A stretch of 64,000 nucleotides of DNA, from positions 3,658,001 through 3,722,000 of the forward strand of contig CAVPVV010000003.1 in the NCBI GenBank assembly GCA_963709325.1, written 5' to 3'. A program made the translations under genes and the position numbers. Of the stretch, positions 56,867 through 64,000 are shown one piece after another; the stretch's first letter is position 1, and every line of letters begins with the position of its first letter. The DNA is from VFZN01 sp963709325. GTDB taxonomy: Bacteria > Acidobacteriota > Vicinamibacteria > Vicinamibacterales > UBA2999. The notes beneath the pieces were generated by a model. The model ran no database searches. It was given only the letters and a program-made list of their open reading frames with translations, and had not been told where the DNA came from.

Positions 56867-57436
56867 ATGATCAGAACATTTCAGCGGATGACGATGAGCG
56901 CCGTGGTGGCAGCCGCGGCGCTCGGCATTCCCGTCGCTGCCGGCGCGCAATCGCCGCCACAGCCCGACGTGAACGCGCCGCGGGTGGATCTCGCCGCCAC
57001 CGCTCGCTTCACCCAGGTTCCGGACGCTTCGACTGAACGGAAGTGGATCGGCCCGGGTCTCGCCCTCACGATCGATCGGAGCGTAACTCCATATCTGGCG
57101 GCTGCCGTCCAGGTCGAGACCGATCTTCACCACGTAACAGGGTTCTTGAGCGGCGCGCAGGTCAGCACGCCGTTCTACTACGGCAGCGCTCGTGACCCGG
57201 TGCCGGGACGATTCTTCGGCCGGGCGTTGACGGGTGCCGTCAATGACGAATTGGGCGCCGGCCATCCGGCGGCTCAGCTCTCCGGTGGCGCCGACGTCCT
57301 GCTCAGCCGAGCCTGGGCAATCGGGTTGCGATGGGAAGTGGGTTATCAACTGATGGCCGGTGCCGGCGCGGCGCCCGGCCATGCCCGTGGTCGAGCGGCG
57401 ATCGGGCTGTTATTCGGACCGCGACTGAACCCCTGA
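56867..57436 (+). CDS. Exported barrel-like protein of unknown function
   Basis: This 189-residue protein has a signal peptide (about 1-27, ending AAGAQS). The mature part has alternating short strands (LAATARFTQVPD, LALTIDRSVTPYLAAAVQVE, AQLSGGADVLLSRAWAIGLR, AAIGLLFGPRLNP) in the style of small outer-membrane barrels. I do not recognise a family. It follows the PQQ dehydrogenase by 88 nt and precedes the Tat-like fragment. Confidence 0.65.
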   Translation: MIRTFQRMTMSAVVAAAALGIPVAAGAQSPPQPDVNAPRVDLAATARFTQVPDASTERKWIGPGLALTIDRSVTPYLAAAVQVETDLHHVTGFLSGAQVSTPFYYGSARDPVPGRFFGRALTGAVNDELGAGHPAAQLSGGADVLLSRAWAIGLRWEVGYQLMAGAGAAPGHARGRAAIGLLFGPRLNP

Positions 57437-57486
57437 CCGGTCGTATACTTCGGGCCTGGCGGCGATTGCTCGCCAGAGGAGGGCTG

Positions 57487-57628
57487 TATGTCCGTATCCC
57501 GTCGCGGCTTTGTCCAGACCGTCGGCAGCGTCGCTCGGGACGATGGACGAGATGAAGCGGGCCGTCCAGGTCTTCCGCCGGGTGTTGACGGCCTCGTCCA
57601 TGGGCGCACGCTAGCGGGCCTGTGATCC
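57487..57628 (+). pseudogene. Tat-signal gene stub
   Basis: ATG 57487 reads MSVSRRGFVQTVGSVA, a clear twin-arginine signal start, after a GGAGGGCTGT ribosome site. The frame then passes into Arg/Gly-rich nonsense. In another frame MDEMKRAVQVFRRVLTASSM ends at a TAG near 57613. The stretch looks like the N-terminus of a lost Tat substrate, or a small protein with one frameshift. The rest of the 57437-57675 gap holds only the hairpin listed next. Confidence 0.35.
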
Positions 57629-57634
57629 GTCACG

Positions 57635-57660
57635 GTGGCGGCGCCGTTCGGCGCCGCCAC
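57635..57660 (+). terminator. Perfect 11-bp GC hairpin
   Basis: GTGGCGGCGCC and its exact complement flank the loop GTTC. No T tract follows. It lies 15 nt before the amidohydrolase start and may terminate upstream transcripts or shape the leader of that gene. Confidence 0.5.
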
Positions 57661-57675
57661 GCTCCGCAGGCATCG

Positions 57676-59026
57676 ATGAGCCTGGCACGGCTCGGCTGCG
57701 TCCTCCTGATCGCCCTGCACATCGCTCCGGCGAGGGCCCAGCGCCAGACAACAACGTTGTACGAAGGGGCGCGTCTGATCACCGGAGACGGCAGTGCTCC
57801 GATCGACGACGCAGCGTTCCTCGTCGAGAACGCCCGCTTCACACGGGTCGGGCACCGCGGCGCCGTCCTGCTTCCACCCGGCGCGCGACGGGTCGACCTC
57901 ACCGGCAAGACGGTGATCCCGGGGCTCGTCGACGCCCACTCGCACATCGGCTACATGAAGGACCTCACGAGCGGGGCCATGAACTACACCCGCGAGAATC
58001 TCCTGGATCACCTGAAGCGATTCGCGTATTTCGGCGTGGTCGCAAGCCAGGCGATGGGAAGCGATTTCGGCGAGCTGCCGTTCGAGCTGCGCGCCGAAAC
58101 AATGTCGGGCCTGCATCACGACGCCGCGCGTTTTCTGACCGCCGGCCGCGGCCTCGCGCCCCTCGACGAGATCAGCGCCGACAACATGCGGCAGGCGGCC
58201 AATCCCGTCACGACGCCCGACGGCGCTCGCGCGCTCGTGCAGGAGCTGGCGACGCGCAAGGTCACGATCGTCAAGACCTGGGTTGACGGCCGCGACGGGA
58301 CGGTCAAGAAGCTCGAGCCCGCCATCTACAAGGCGATCATCGACGAGGCTCATACGCACGGCCTCCGCGTCGCCGTGCATGCCACCGATCCATCCGACGC
58401 CAAGGAGCTGCTGCGGTCGGGAATCGATATCTTCGCGCACATGATCAGCGACGTTGACGACGAGCTGGTGGCGCTCTTCAAGGAGCACCCGAACGTCGCC
58501 GTGCTCTCCGCCCTGTGTGGACCGCACCGAGCCGTCTATGCGCCGTGGCTCGATCCCGTGGACCCGCTGATCCGCGAGACGGTCCGGCCCGAGCAGATCG
58601 AGCGACTGCGGGCCCGGTTCCCGCTGCGGAACGCCGCTGCCCGCGTCCGGGCCGAGGCCGCGTGGGACCGGCTGGCCGCCGGGATCAAGCGGTTGAGCGA
58701 CGCCGGCGTGCTCATCGGCGCGGGTACCGACGGCGGCGGACAGCAGGGCGATCAATTCATCGGCTGGACGATGCACGCCGAGCTCGAGAACCTGGTGATG
58801 GCGGGCATCCCTCCCGGCCAGGGCACTCGTCGCTGCCACGAAGACGGCGGCCGCGATCCTGGGCCAGGACGATCTTGGAATGGTTGCGCCCGGCAAGAGC
58901 GCCGATTTCGTCGTGCTCGACGCCAACCCGCTCGACGACATCACGAACACGCGTCGAATCTCCGCGGTCTACATGCGGGGACGAGCGGTCGATCGTGCGG
59001 GGCTCAGGAACGCCTGGACCCACTGA
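57676..59026 (+). pseudogene. Exported amidohydrolase-family enzyme, single-base frameshift
   Basis: A signal peptide starts at ATG 57676 (ending HIAPARAQ). The metal-dependent hydrolase motifs follow: VIPGLVDAHSHIGYMKDLTS near 76-95, the VTIVKTWVDGRDG segment, HGLRVAVHATDPSDAKELL near 220-240, and FAHMISDVDDELVALFKEH. An extra G near 58820 turns PGQALVAATKTAAAILGQDD into junk; the correct frame goes on to GMVAPGKSADFVVLDANPLD and ends at TGA 59024-59026. The total length fits one inserted base. The family hydrolyses C-N bonds such as imidazolones or dipeptides; no exact substrate is evident. Confidence 0.85.
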
Positions 59027-59059
59027 ACATCCACGGCGCTTGGCCCGCGGGCGGTAACC

Positions 59060-60064
59060 TCACCATGGATCCGCGCGCTTGGTGAAGGCGCGCCCCTTGT
59101 CCGCGGCCGGAGTGTCCCCGCCGGTGCAGATCATGACGCCGTCTTTCAACTGGTCGATCACGTTGTTCTCAGTGCAGGCATTCAGGAACCTGATTCCGGC
59201 CGCCTTGGTGGCATTGAGAACGCGGCGCCGCACCGCTGCCATCTGCGGCGCGGCTTCTCCGCCGCTGGTGTAGGTACCCGGGCGGCCCATGAGGTAGAAG
59301 CCATGATCGCCGGGTCCCCATTCGGCAAAGGCGATGCCGGGCACACGGACCGAGGTTTCGACGTTCGCGTCGGCCCGTGGATTCTCGATCTTCAGGCCGA
59401 AGAGCATTTCGCCGTCCGGGTTCATCGGCCAGGGATCGGCAATGCGCATGTACTCCTCGGCCGTCACGCCCCACATCTGTGACGCGTACCCCTGCGAGCC
59501 GTTGCCCCGCGTGCCCTGGGCCAGTCCATCGACGCGAGGGGCGAACGGATAGCGTGAGGCTTCGATCATCAGGCGGGCGGCTTCCGGGCTCTCGGCGTTG
59601 CAGAGCAGGATGCCGTGCACGCCGGCCGCCAGCGCCTGCTGAACCATCCACGCATTGGCACGCAGCGCGTCGGTCGTACCCGGAATGGGCAGCGTGACGA
59701 TCACGGCCGGGGTCTTGTGGCCGGTCCGAGTCGGGCCGGCTTCCACCAGGCCGCGCATGAACTCGCGCAGTTCCCTGAAATCGAGCGGGCCGTGCTCCAT
59801 CTCGTAGGTGATGTAGTCGGCCTTGGTCGCCGCCATCTGCCTGCCCTGGTCGTAGCCGCCGCCGGTGATCTGGGAGTAGTAGACGGGTTGACCCTTGAGC
59901 CACATGTCGATGACGCGATTGACATGCGTGCCGTCTCGAGTCGCCTGCTTCGGCATTTCCGGCACTGACACATTGTCGGGAGACACCGGTTGTTGCGCCC
60001 TGGTCAATATCGTGGTCATCAGGGCGGCAACCACACCGGCCAGCACGACGATTCTCGTCCGCAT
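59060..60064 (-). CDS. Exported HpcH/HpaI-family aldolase-like protein
   Basis: This 334-residue protein has a signal peptide (about 1-23, ending TRAQQ), unusual for this normally cytosolic aldolase family. Family features are ATKADYITYEMEHGPLDF, AWMVQQALAAGVHGILLCNA with SPEAARLMIEA (the E..EA-type metal/substrate region), and the late VPGIAFAEWGPGDHGFYLMG. Exported members are frequent in Acidobacteriota, and their reaction is not known. It is followed upstream by a sulfite-oxidase-like gene in the same direction, 96 nt away. Confidence 0.88.
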   Translation of the reverse strand: MRTRIVVLAGVVAALMTTILTRAQQPVSPDNVSVPEMPKQATRDGTHVNRVIDMWLKGQPVYYSQITGGGYDQGRQMAATKADYITYEMEHGPLDFRELREFMRGLVEAGPTRTGHKTPAVIVTLPIPGTTDALRANAWMVQQALAAGVHGILLCNAESPEAARLMIEASRYPFAPRVDGLAQGTRGNGSQGYASQMWGVTAEEYMRIADPWPMNPDGEMLFGLKIENPRADANVETSVRVPGIAFAEWGPGDHGFYLMGRPGTYTSGGEAAPQMAAVRRRVLNATKAAGIRFLNACTENNVIDQLKDGVMICTGGDTPAADKGRAFTKRADPW

Positions 60065-60160
60065 GGCATGCTCCTCTGAGGTGGTGTCCCCACCTGCCGT
60101 TCGCGACGAATCGGAGACAGCGCGTGCCCGAGTACCGGCGCCCTCGGGTTGGCGCGGCGC

Positions 60161-60883
60161 TCACGCCGGCAGCGGAGGCATCTGCAGCCCCGGCGTGCCG
60201 AACGTTATCTCGGTGATCGCCTTGATGCTGCGCTGCCCGTAGCGGAACGGGACGATGAGCCGGAGCGGTGCGCCGTGGCGCGGGGGAATCGGCTGGTCGT
60301 TCATCAGCCAGGCGAGCATCACCTGCGGGTGCTTTACGACGCTCAGCGGCTCGTCAACATAGGCGCGGTCGGAGGCGATGAAGCGGCAGTAATGAACGCC
60401 TTCCACGAGCCCGAGCGTGTTGGCGAAGTCCGCGAACCGAACCCCGGTCCACTTCACGACGCCGCGCGGGTTGGCGGCCCCGCACTGCAGCAGGTAGGTG
60501 TGCGAGACGCGCGGCAGTTTCTCGAGATCCGAGAACTGCATCGTGCCGGCGATCTTGCCGAGGCCGCGCGTGTCGACCTTGACCTTGAGCTTGCGGTAGT
60601 CGTACTCCATTTCCGGCGCCTGGCGATTCTGCGTCCGCCACATCAGCGGATCGGTGATGGGACCGGCTTCGCTGTCCGGGTGCTCCGGCGCCGAGCCGTC
60701 GGCGTTGAGCGGCAGCGGAACGGGGAAGCCGGCACGGAGCGGGCGCTCGACCAGCGTGTCGGGCCACGGCTCCTGGGGCGCGGCGGCCTGCGCAGCGAGC
60801 CGAGCACTGGCGAGCGGCCCGAGCGACAGGCTGGCTAGCGTCGAACCGGAGATGACGATTGCGTCGCGTCGGGTCATGGCCAT
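60161..60883 (-). CDS. Molybdopterin-dependent oxidoreductase, sulfite-oxidase family, Tat-exported
   Basis: This 240-residue protein has a twin-arginine start (MAMTRRDAIVISGSTLAS). The oxidoreductase molybdopterin-binding domain follows: the Mo-ligating Cys is in YLLQCGAANPRGVVKWTGV near residue 145, with VHYCRFIASDRAYVDEPLSV, AWLMNDQPIPPRHGAPLRLI and PFRYGQRSIKAITEI typical of the fold. It lacks the C-terminal dimerisation domain of true sulfite oxidase, so it may be of the YedY/MsrP-like or stand-alone kind. It probably acts in the periplasm with an electron-accepting partner that was not found nearby. Confidence 0.9.
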   Translation of the reverse strand: MAMTRRDAIVISGSTLASLSLGPLASARLAAQAAAPQEPWPDTLVERPLRAGFPVPLPLNADGSAPEHPDSEAGPITDPLMWRTQNRQAPEMEYDYRKLKVKVDTRGLGKIAGTMQFSDLEKLPRVSHTYLLQCGAANPRGVVKWTGVRFADFANTLGLVEGVHYCRFIASDRAYVDEPLSVVKHPQVMLAWLMNDQPIPPRHGAPLRLIVPFRYGQRSIKAITEITFGTPGLQMPPLPA

Positions 60884-61090
60884 GGTTCACCTCGGGAATT
60901 GAATCGCTCACAGGGCAAGGGCCTGCGTCGGGCCCGGTGATTCTACTACTAGCCGCACGCATGGGCCGGTGCCCCAGAAGCGCCGGCTCGCGTCCGGAAC
61001 GGACCGCCTGCTATCATCCCCGCGGCGGCGCACGAGAAACTGCCGCAATCCCACGCGTCGGTTCCCCTCGTTGACGGCAAGGAGGATGTG

Positions 61091-62566
61091 ATGGTCGCGC
61101 GCAGGACATTACCGAGCCGGCTTCCCACGATCGCCATCGTCGTGACGACGGCGATTCTGGTGTTCTCCTCAACCGGACTCAGCGGGCAAGCCCCCGCGAG
61201 CAAAGACCCCGCCGTCGATCCGGACGTGCTCGGCGCCGAGCGGCTGTTCAGTGCCTGGGCCGAAGGACAACTGCGATTCCGCGGCTATCCCGGGATGGCC
61301 GTCGGCGTCGTGTCGGACCAGCGGCTGGTGTGGACGAAGGGCATCGGCCTGGCCAATCTGGCCCGCCAGGTGCCGATGACCGCGCAGACGAAGTTCCGCA
61401 TGGCGTCGCACAGCAAGCTGTTCACCGCGACGGCAGTCATGCAGCTGCGCGAGCAGGGCAAGCTGCACCTGGACGACCCGGTGGCGAAGTACCTGCCCTG
61501 GTTCGCGGTCACGCCAACCGGACCGGATGATTCGCCGATCACGATCGAGGAGCTGCTGACCCACGACTCGGGCCTGCCGCGCGAGGCCGGCGATCACTGG
61601 ACGACGTTCGATTTTCCGACGCGAGAGCAGCTGAAGGCGTTGATGCCAAAGCGTCAGGCCGCCTTCGCACCGGAGACGCGCTGGAAGTACTCGAACCTGG
61701 CCTACACCCTGGCCGGCCTGGTGGTCGAGGCCGTGAGCGGTGAGACGTGGGCCGATTACGTCACCCGGCACATCTTCCAGCCGCTCGGCATGACGAATTC
61801 CAGCGTAGACGAAGACGTAACAGGCCTTGCCACCGGCTACGGCCGCCGCATGCCCGACGGAACGCGCCAGGTCATGCCGTTCGTCGATGCGCGCGGAATG
61901 GCGCCCGCCACCGGCCTCACGTCCACCGTCGAGGACATGGCCCGCTTCGTGTCGGCGCAGTTCCGAAAGGGCCGCGCCGGCGAAGACCGGATTCTCAGCG
62001 CGGCGAGTCTCCGCGAAATGCACCGCGTGCGGATGATGGAGAACAACTGGACGCGGGGCAATGCCATCGGCTTTTCCGTCACGAGGAATCGCGACAAGGT
62101 CTACGTGGGGCATGGCGGCAGCTACCCCGGCTACATCACCCAGACGATGATCGATCTGAACGGCAAGGTCGGTGTCATCGTGCTGACCAACGCGCAGGAC
62201 GGTGACGCCAGCGGCATCGCTACCCAGCTGATGAACACGGTGGGCGCGGCGGTGGCCAGGGCGGCGGACGCCGCGCCAGCCAAAGTGAAGTGGAACCCGG
62301 CCTGGTCGCGATTCGCGGGGCTCTACCGCGGCCGCGGCGGCGACTCACACGTCGTCGAACTGAATGAAAAGCTGGTGATCGTCAATCCCGACGCCCCTGA
62401 TCTCGACAACCCTGTCGAGCTGGAGCCGCTCGGCGACGGCACCTTCCGGTTCGCGGCCCCTGTCGGCGGCGGGCCGGTGGGCGAGGTGGTCCGCTTCGTC
62501 GAGGAGAACGGGCGCGTGGTGCGGATGATCACCGGCGACAGCTTCGTGGAGCGCGTGCCGGAGTGA
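61091..62566 (+). CDS. Serine beta-lactamase-like hydrolase (CubicO / class C fold), exported
   Basis: This 491-residue protein follows AAGGAGG 5 nt before ATG 61091. The signal/anchor ends near STGLSGQA. The SxxK motif is SHSK in KFRMASHSKLFTATAVMQL, and the second catalytic Tyr is in WKYSNLAYTLAGLVVEAV (YSN). A KTG-like block is replaced by HGGSYPGYI near 340. The last 100 residues form a small beta domain (LYRGRGGDSHVVELNEKLVI). This family (CubicO, Lact-type esterases and peptidases) is broad, and beta-lactam hydrolysis is not implied. Confidence 0.9.
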   Translation: MVARRTLPSRLPTIAIVVTTAILVFSSTGLSGQAPASKDPAVDPDVLGAERLFSAWAEGQLRFRGYPGMAVGVVSDQRLVWTKGIGLANLARQVPMTAQTKFRMASHSKLFTATAVMQLREQGKLHLDDPVAKYLPWFAVTPTGPDDSPITIEELLTHDSGLPREAGDHWTTFDFPTREQLKALMPKRQAAFAPETRWKYSNLAYTLAGLVVEAVSGETWADYVTRHIFQPLGMTNSSVDEDVTGLATGYGRRMPDGTRQVMPFVDARGMAPATGLTSTVEDMARFVSAQFRKGRAGEDRILSAASLREMHRVRMMENNWTRGNAIGFSVTRNRDKVYVGHGGSYPGYITQTMIDLNGKVGVIVLTNAQDGDASGIATQLMNTVGAAVARAADAAPAKVKWNPAWSRFAGLYRGRGGDSHVVELNEKLVIVNPDAPDLDNPVELEPLGDGTFRFAAPVGGGPVGEVVRFVEENGRVVRMITGDSFVERVPE

Positions 62567-62589
62567 GCATCGAGCGGTTGAGACGAGCA

Positions 62590-62830
62590 CCATCGGGCCA
62601 TGAACCAGGGTCCCTCAAGCTCGGGATGGTCGTTGTTGAAGTCGATCAGGTTTTGAAGCGCCTTCGGATAGCCGGCAGCAGTGTGCGTTCTGAGGTACCC
62701 GGCGACGTCGTCCTTGAACTCGCAGAGGAGCGCGGCGAATTCAGGCCCGTAGGCGGGCTCGATCGGGGTCCGCGCCCGATCCGCGTCGCGTGCGGGTGGC
62801 GAGAATCAGGGAAGGTCGAAGCATTGTCAT
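62590..62830 (-). pseudogene. Decayed amidase-signature gene
   Basis: On the minus strand, ATG 62830 has a good GGAGGTGAAGAG ribosome site and reads MTMLRPSLILATRT, an export-type N-terminus. It is joined after a jump to ALLCEFKDDVAGYLRTHTAA and LQNLIDFNNDHPELEG, which match the interior of amidase-signature enzymes (the EFK-DLNAYL and LIxFNxxHxxxE region). The Ser-cisSer-Lys core is missing, and the end runs into the hydrolase gene. I infer a deletion remnant. The 62567-62935 gap holds only this. Confidence 0.55.
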
Positions 62831-62935
62831 CTCTTCACCTCCGACGAGTTCGCGGGCGAATCCCGATCGGATCGAAAATGATCGTTGACGAACAGCCGGG
62901 ACGATCGGCTCTTCAAGCTGATGTATGGAGGCTAT

Positions 62936-63295
62936 ATGGACCACGTCGAAAGCTTGCTGAAGGCAACGCTGGCCGAAGTCGAGCGTCTTCTCAGCACCCG
63001 TACCGTTGTCGGTGAGCCGATCAACATCGAGGGCCAGACGATCATTCCGCTCGTGGCGGTTGGTTTCGGCTTTGGTGCTGGCGGCGGGTCTGGCAAGGAC
63101 CAGAAAACAACGAGCGTGGAAGGCCTTGGCGCCGGCTCCGGCGCCGGAGGCGGTGTGAAACCGGTCGCGGTCATCATCGTCAACAAAGATGGCGTGCGTC
63201 TGGAGAGCGTTCGCAGGGGTGCGGCCACCATGGTCGAGAAGGTCGGTGAGGCGGTCGGCAGGATCATGGATAAGCGCGCCGAGAAATCGGCCTAG
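62936..63295 (+). CDS. GerW/YtfJ-family protein
   Basis: This 119-residue protein starts at ATG 62936 after GGAGGC. It has the YtfJ/GerW layout: an amphipathic N-terminus MDHVESLLKATLAEVERLLS, then TVVGEPINIEGQTIIPLVAV with a Gly-rich GFGFGAGGGSGKDQKTTSVE, and GVKPVAVIIVNKDGVRLESV. In Bacillus, YtfJ is a sporulation protein, and here the organism is a Gram-negative acidobacterium. The DUF2953-type gene 16 nt downstream is the same pair as ytfI-ytfJ (order reversed), so the pair probably has an older, general role in the membrane. Confidence 0.85.
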   Translation: MDHVESLLKATLAEVERLLSTRTVVGEPINIEGQTIIPLVAVGFGFGAGGGSGKDQKTTSVEGLGAGSGAGGGVKPVAVIIVNKDGVRLESVRRGAATMVEKVGEAVGRIMDKRAEKSA

Positions 63296-63310
63296 GTCGG
63301 GGTCGCGCGT

Positions 63311-63907
63311 ATGCTCGCGTTCGTTGCTGCGTTAGCGGCGCCGATCGCCCTCCTGGTGGCAATGCTTGCCGTGCCGCTCGTCCTGTTCATCGAGGCCGAG
63401 CGCACGGACAAGCTGAAGGTCCGGTGGCGACTGTTCTGGCTCTTCGGCCTGGTCAAGCCTCGGTCGCGGAACCGATCTGCGCCGCCGGCACCCGAGCGCG
63501 CAGAGGCCAGGCGAGCGGACACGCCGAAGAAACGGAGGGGGAGAGGACGGCGCATGGCAGTCGCGGTTCTGCGGACACGCGGCCTCTTCGAGAGAGTCGT
63601 CCGGCTCGCCCTTGCGCTGCTCCGGCGGGTGACCCTCGAAAGGCTTCAATTGGATACGATGTTCGGGTTCGAGAATCCAGCGGACACGGGGTTCGTGTAC
63701 GGATGCCTTTCGCCAGTGCTTGTGATGTCCGACCTGCGCGGCCTGAACATCCGCTGTCGTCCAATGTTCCTGGAGTCGGGCGTACGAGGTGCGCTCCGTG
63801 CAACCATCCGCGTCCGTCCGCTCCTTGTGGTGGGACCGATTGTCGCGTTCCTCGTGTCCCCTCCGGTATTTCGCGCAGCACGTGTGGCATGGCGAACCAG
63901 GAAATGA
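63311..63907 (+). CDS. DUF2953-family membrane protein (YtfI-like)
   Basis: This 198-residue protein has an N-terminal membrane helix (ALAAPIALLVAMLAVPLVLF). A cytoplasmic or periplasmic body follows (FIEAERTDKLKVRWRLFWLF, a charged Arg/Lys segment about 55-85), then FGFENPADTGFVYGCLSPVL and a second helix near 175-190 (PLLVVGPIVAFLVSPPVF). The FGFENPADTGxxYG motif is the DUF2953 hallmark. It is downstream of the GerW/YtfJ gene and overlaps the next start by 4 nt (ATGA), indicating one operon. Confidence 0.85.
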   Translation: MLAFVAALAAPIALLVAMLAVPLVLFIEAERTDKLKVRWRLFWLFGLVKPRSRNRSAPPAPERAEARRADTPKKRRGRGRRMAVAVLRTRGLFERVVRLALALLRRVTLERLQLDTMFGFENPADTGFVYGCLSPVLVMSDLRGLNIRCRPMFLESGVRGALRATIRVRPLLVVGPIVAFLVSPPVFRAARVAWRTRK

Positions 63908-64000
63908 GCGACCTGCGTTCCGACACACGCGTCACCGTCACAGTCGGTGACCTTGAGATTGAATCGACCGAGAGAATCGTCGTGCGCGTGGAGCGCGTGT
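63904..64000 (+). CDS. Partial gene, operon continues past the window edge
   Basis: ATG 63904 overlaps the stop of the DUF2953 gene as ATGA and reads MSDLRSDTRVTVTVGDLEIE then STERIVVRVERV, open to the edge. Only 32 residues are visible and no family can be named. The beta-like charged repeats would fit another GerW/YtfJ-like or accessory protein of the same operon. Confidence 0.6.
   Translation, partial: MSDLRSDTRVTVTVGDLEIESTERIVVRVERV

Overview
The window is high-GC DNA that looks like a chromosomal segment of a Gram-negative soil-type Acidobacteriota, most likely of the Vicinamibacteria kind. This rests on the family mix: a duplicated FtsX/MacB-like orphan permease, a Ser/Thr kinase fused to a TolB-like propeller, a VWFA-related exported protein, a sortilin-like propeller protein, and exported versions of normally cytosolic enzymes. 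No tRNA, rRNA, CRISPR array, phage or transposase gene was recognised.

Layout. 0-6 kb: a Cys-repeat exported protein, aquaporin Z, and a BamA-like barrel paired with a large exported protein. 6-16 kb: a two-component cluster (kinase, NarL-type regulator, lone receiver), an AraC-type HTH protein and a sigma-54 activator, then small envelope proteins and a subclass B3 metallo-beta-lactamase-like enzyme with Glu at the first zinc position. 16-21 kb: a compact operon of CHASE2 adenylate cyclase, M48 protease and a mechanosensitive channel with a cyclic-nucleotide domain. 21-24 kb: an amino-acid (probably hydroxyproline/proline) island with a deacetylase-family gene. 24-34 kb: lipoprotein, gamma-glutamyltransferase and several frameshifted genes. 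34-44 kb: the permease and a 2266-residue TamB-TamA fusion. 44-54 kb: sortilin-like protein, a phosphatase/sulfurtransferase-like protein, ilvBN, a peptide transporter and a large kinase. 54-64 kb: PQQ dehydrogenase, amidohydrolase, exported aldolase, molybdopterin enzyme, serine hydrolase, and a GerW/YtfJ plus DUF2953 pair.

The most notable observation is that two unrelated genes have an in-frame TGA exactly where the family has its catalytic cysteine: a DsbA-like lipoprotein (31775-31777) and a secreted CX4R-loop protein (47336-47338, minus strand). Each TGA is followed by a 7-bp hairpin whose G-containing loop starts 18 to 20 nt downstream, the geometry of a bacterial SECIS element. Many other genes here stop normally at TGA, so selenocysteine is the simplest reading. 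The caution is that frameshifts cluster at 25-34 kb and 54-59 kb, so some of the sequence may contain errors.

A second theme is intergenic DNA built from 7-nt units arranged as inverted pairs around 23-44 kb, including a 266-bp near-palindrome at 33365-33630 with a partial second copy at 43885-43940. Gene remnants (kinase, amidase, Tat-signal stub) indicate ongoing decay.
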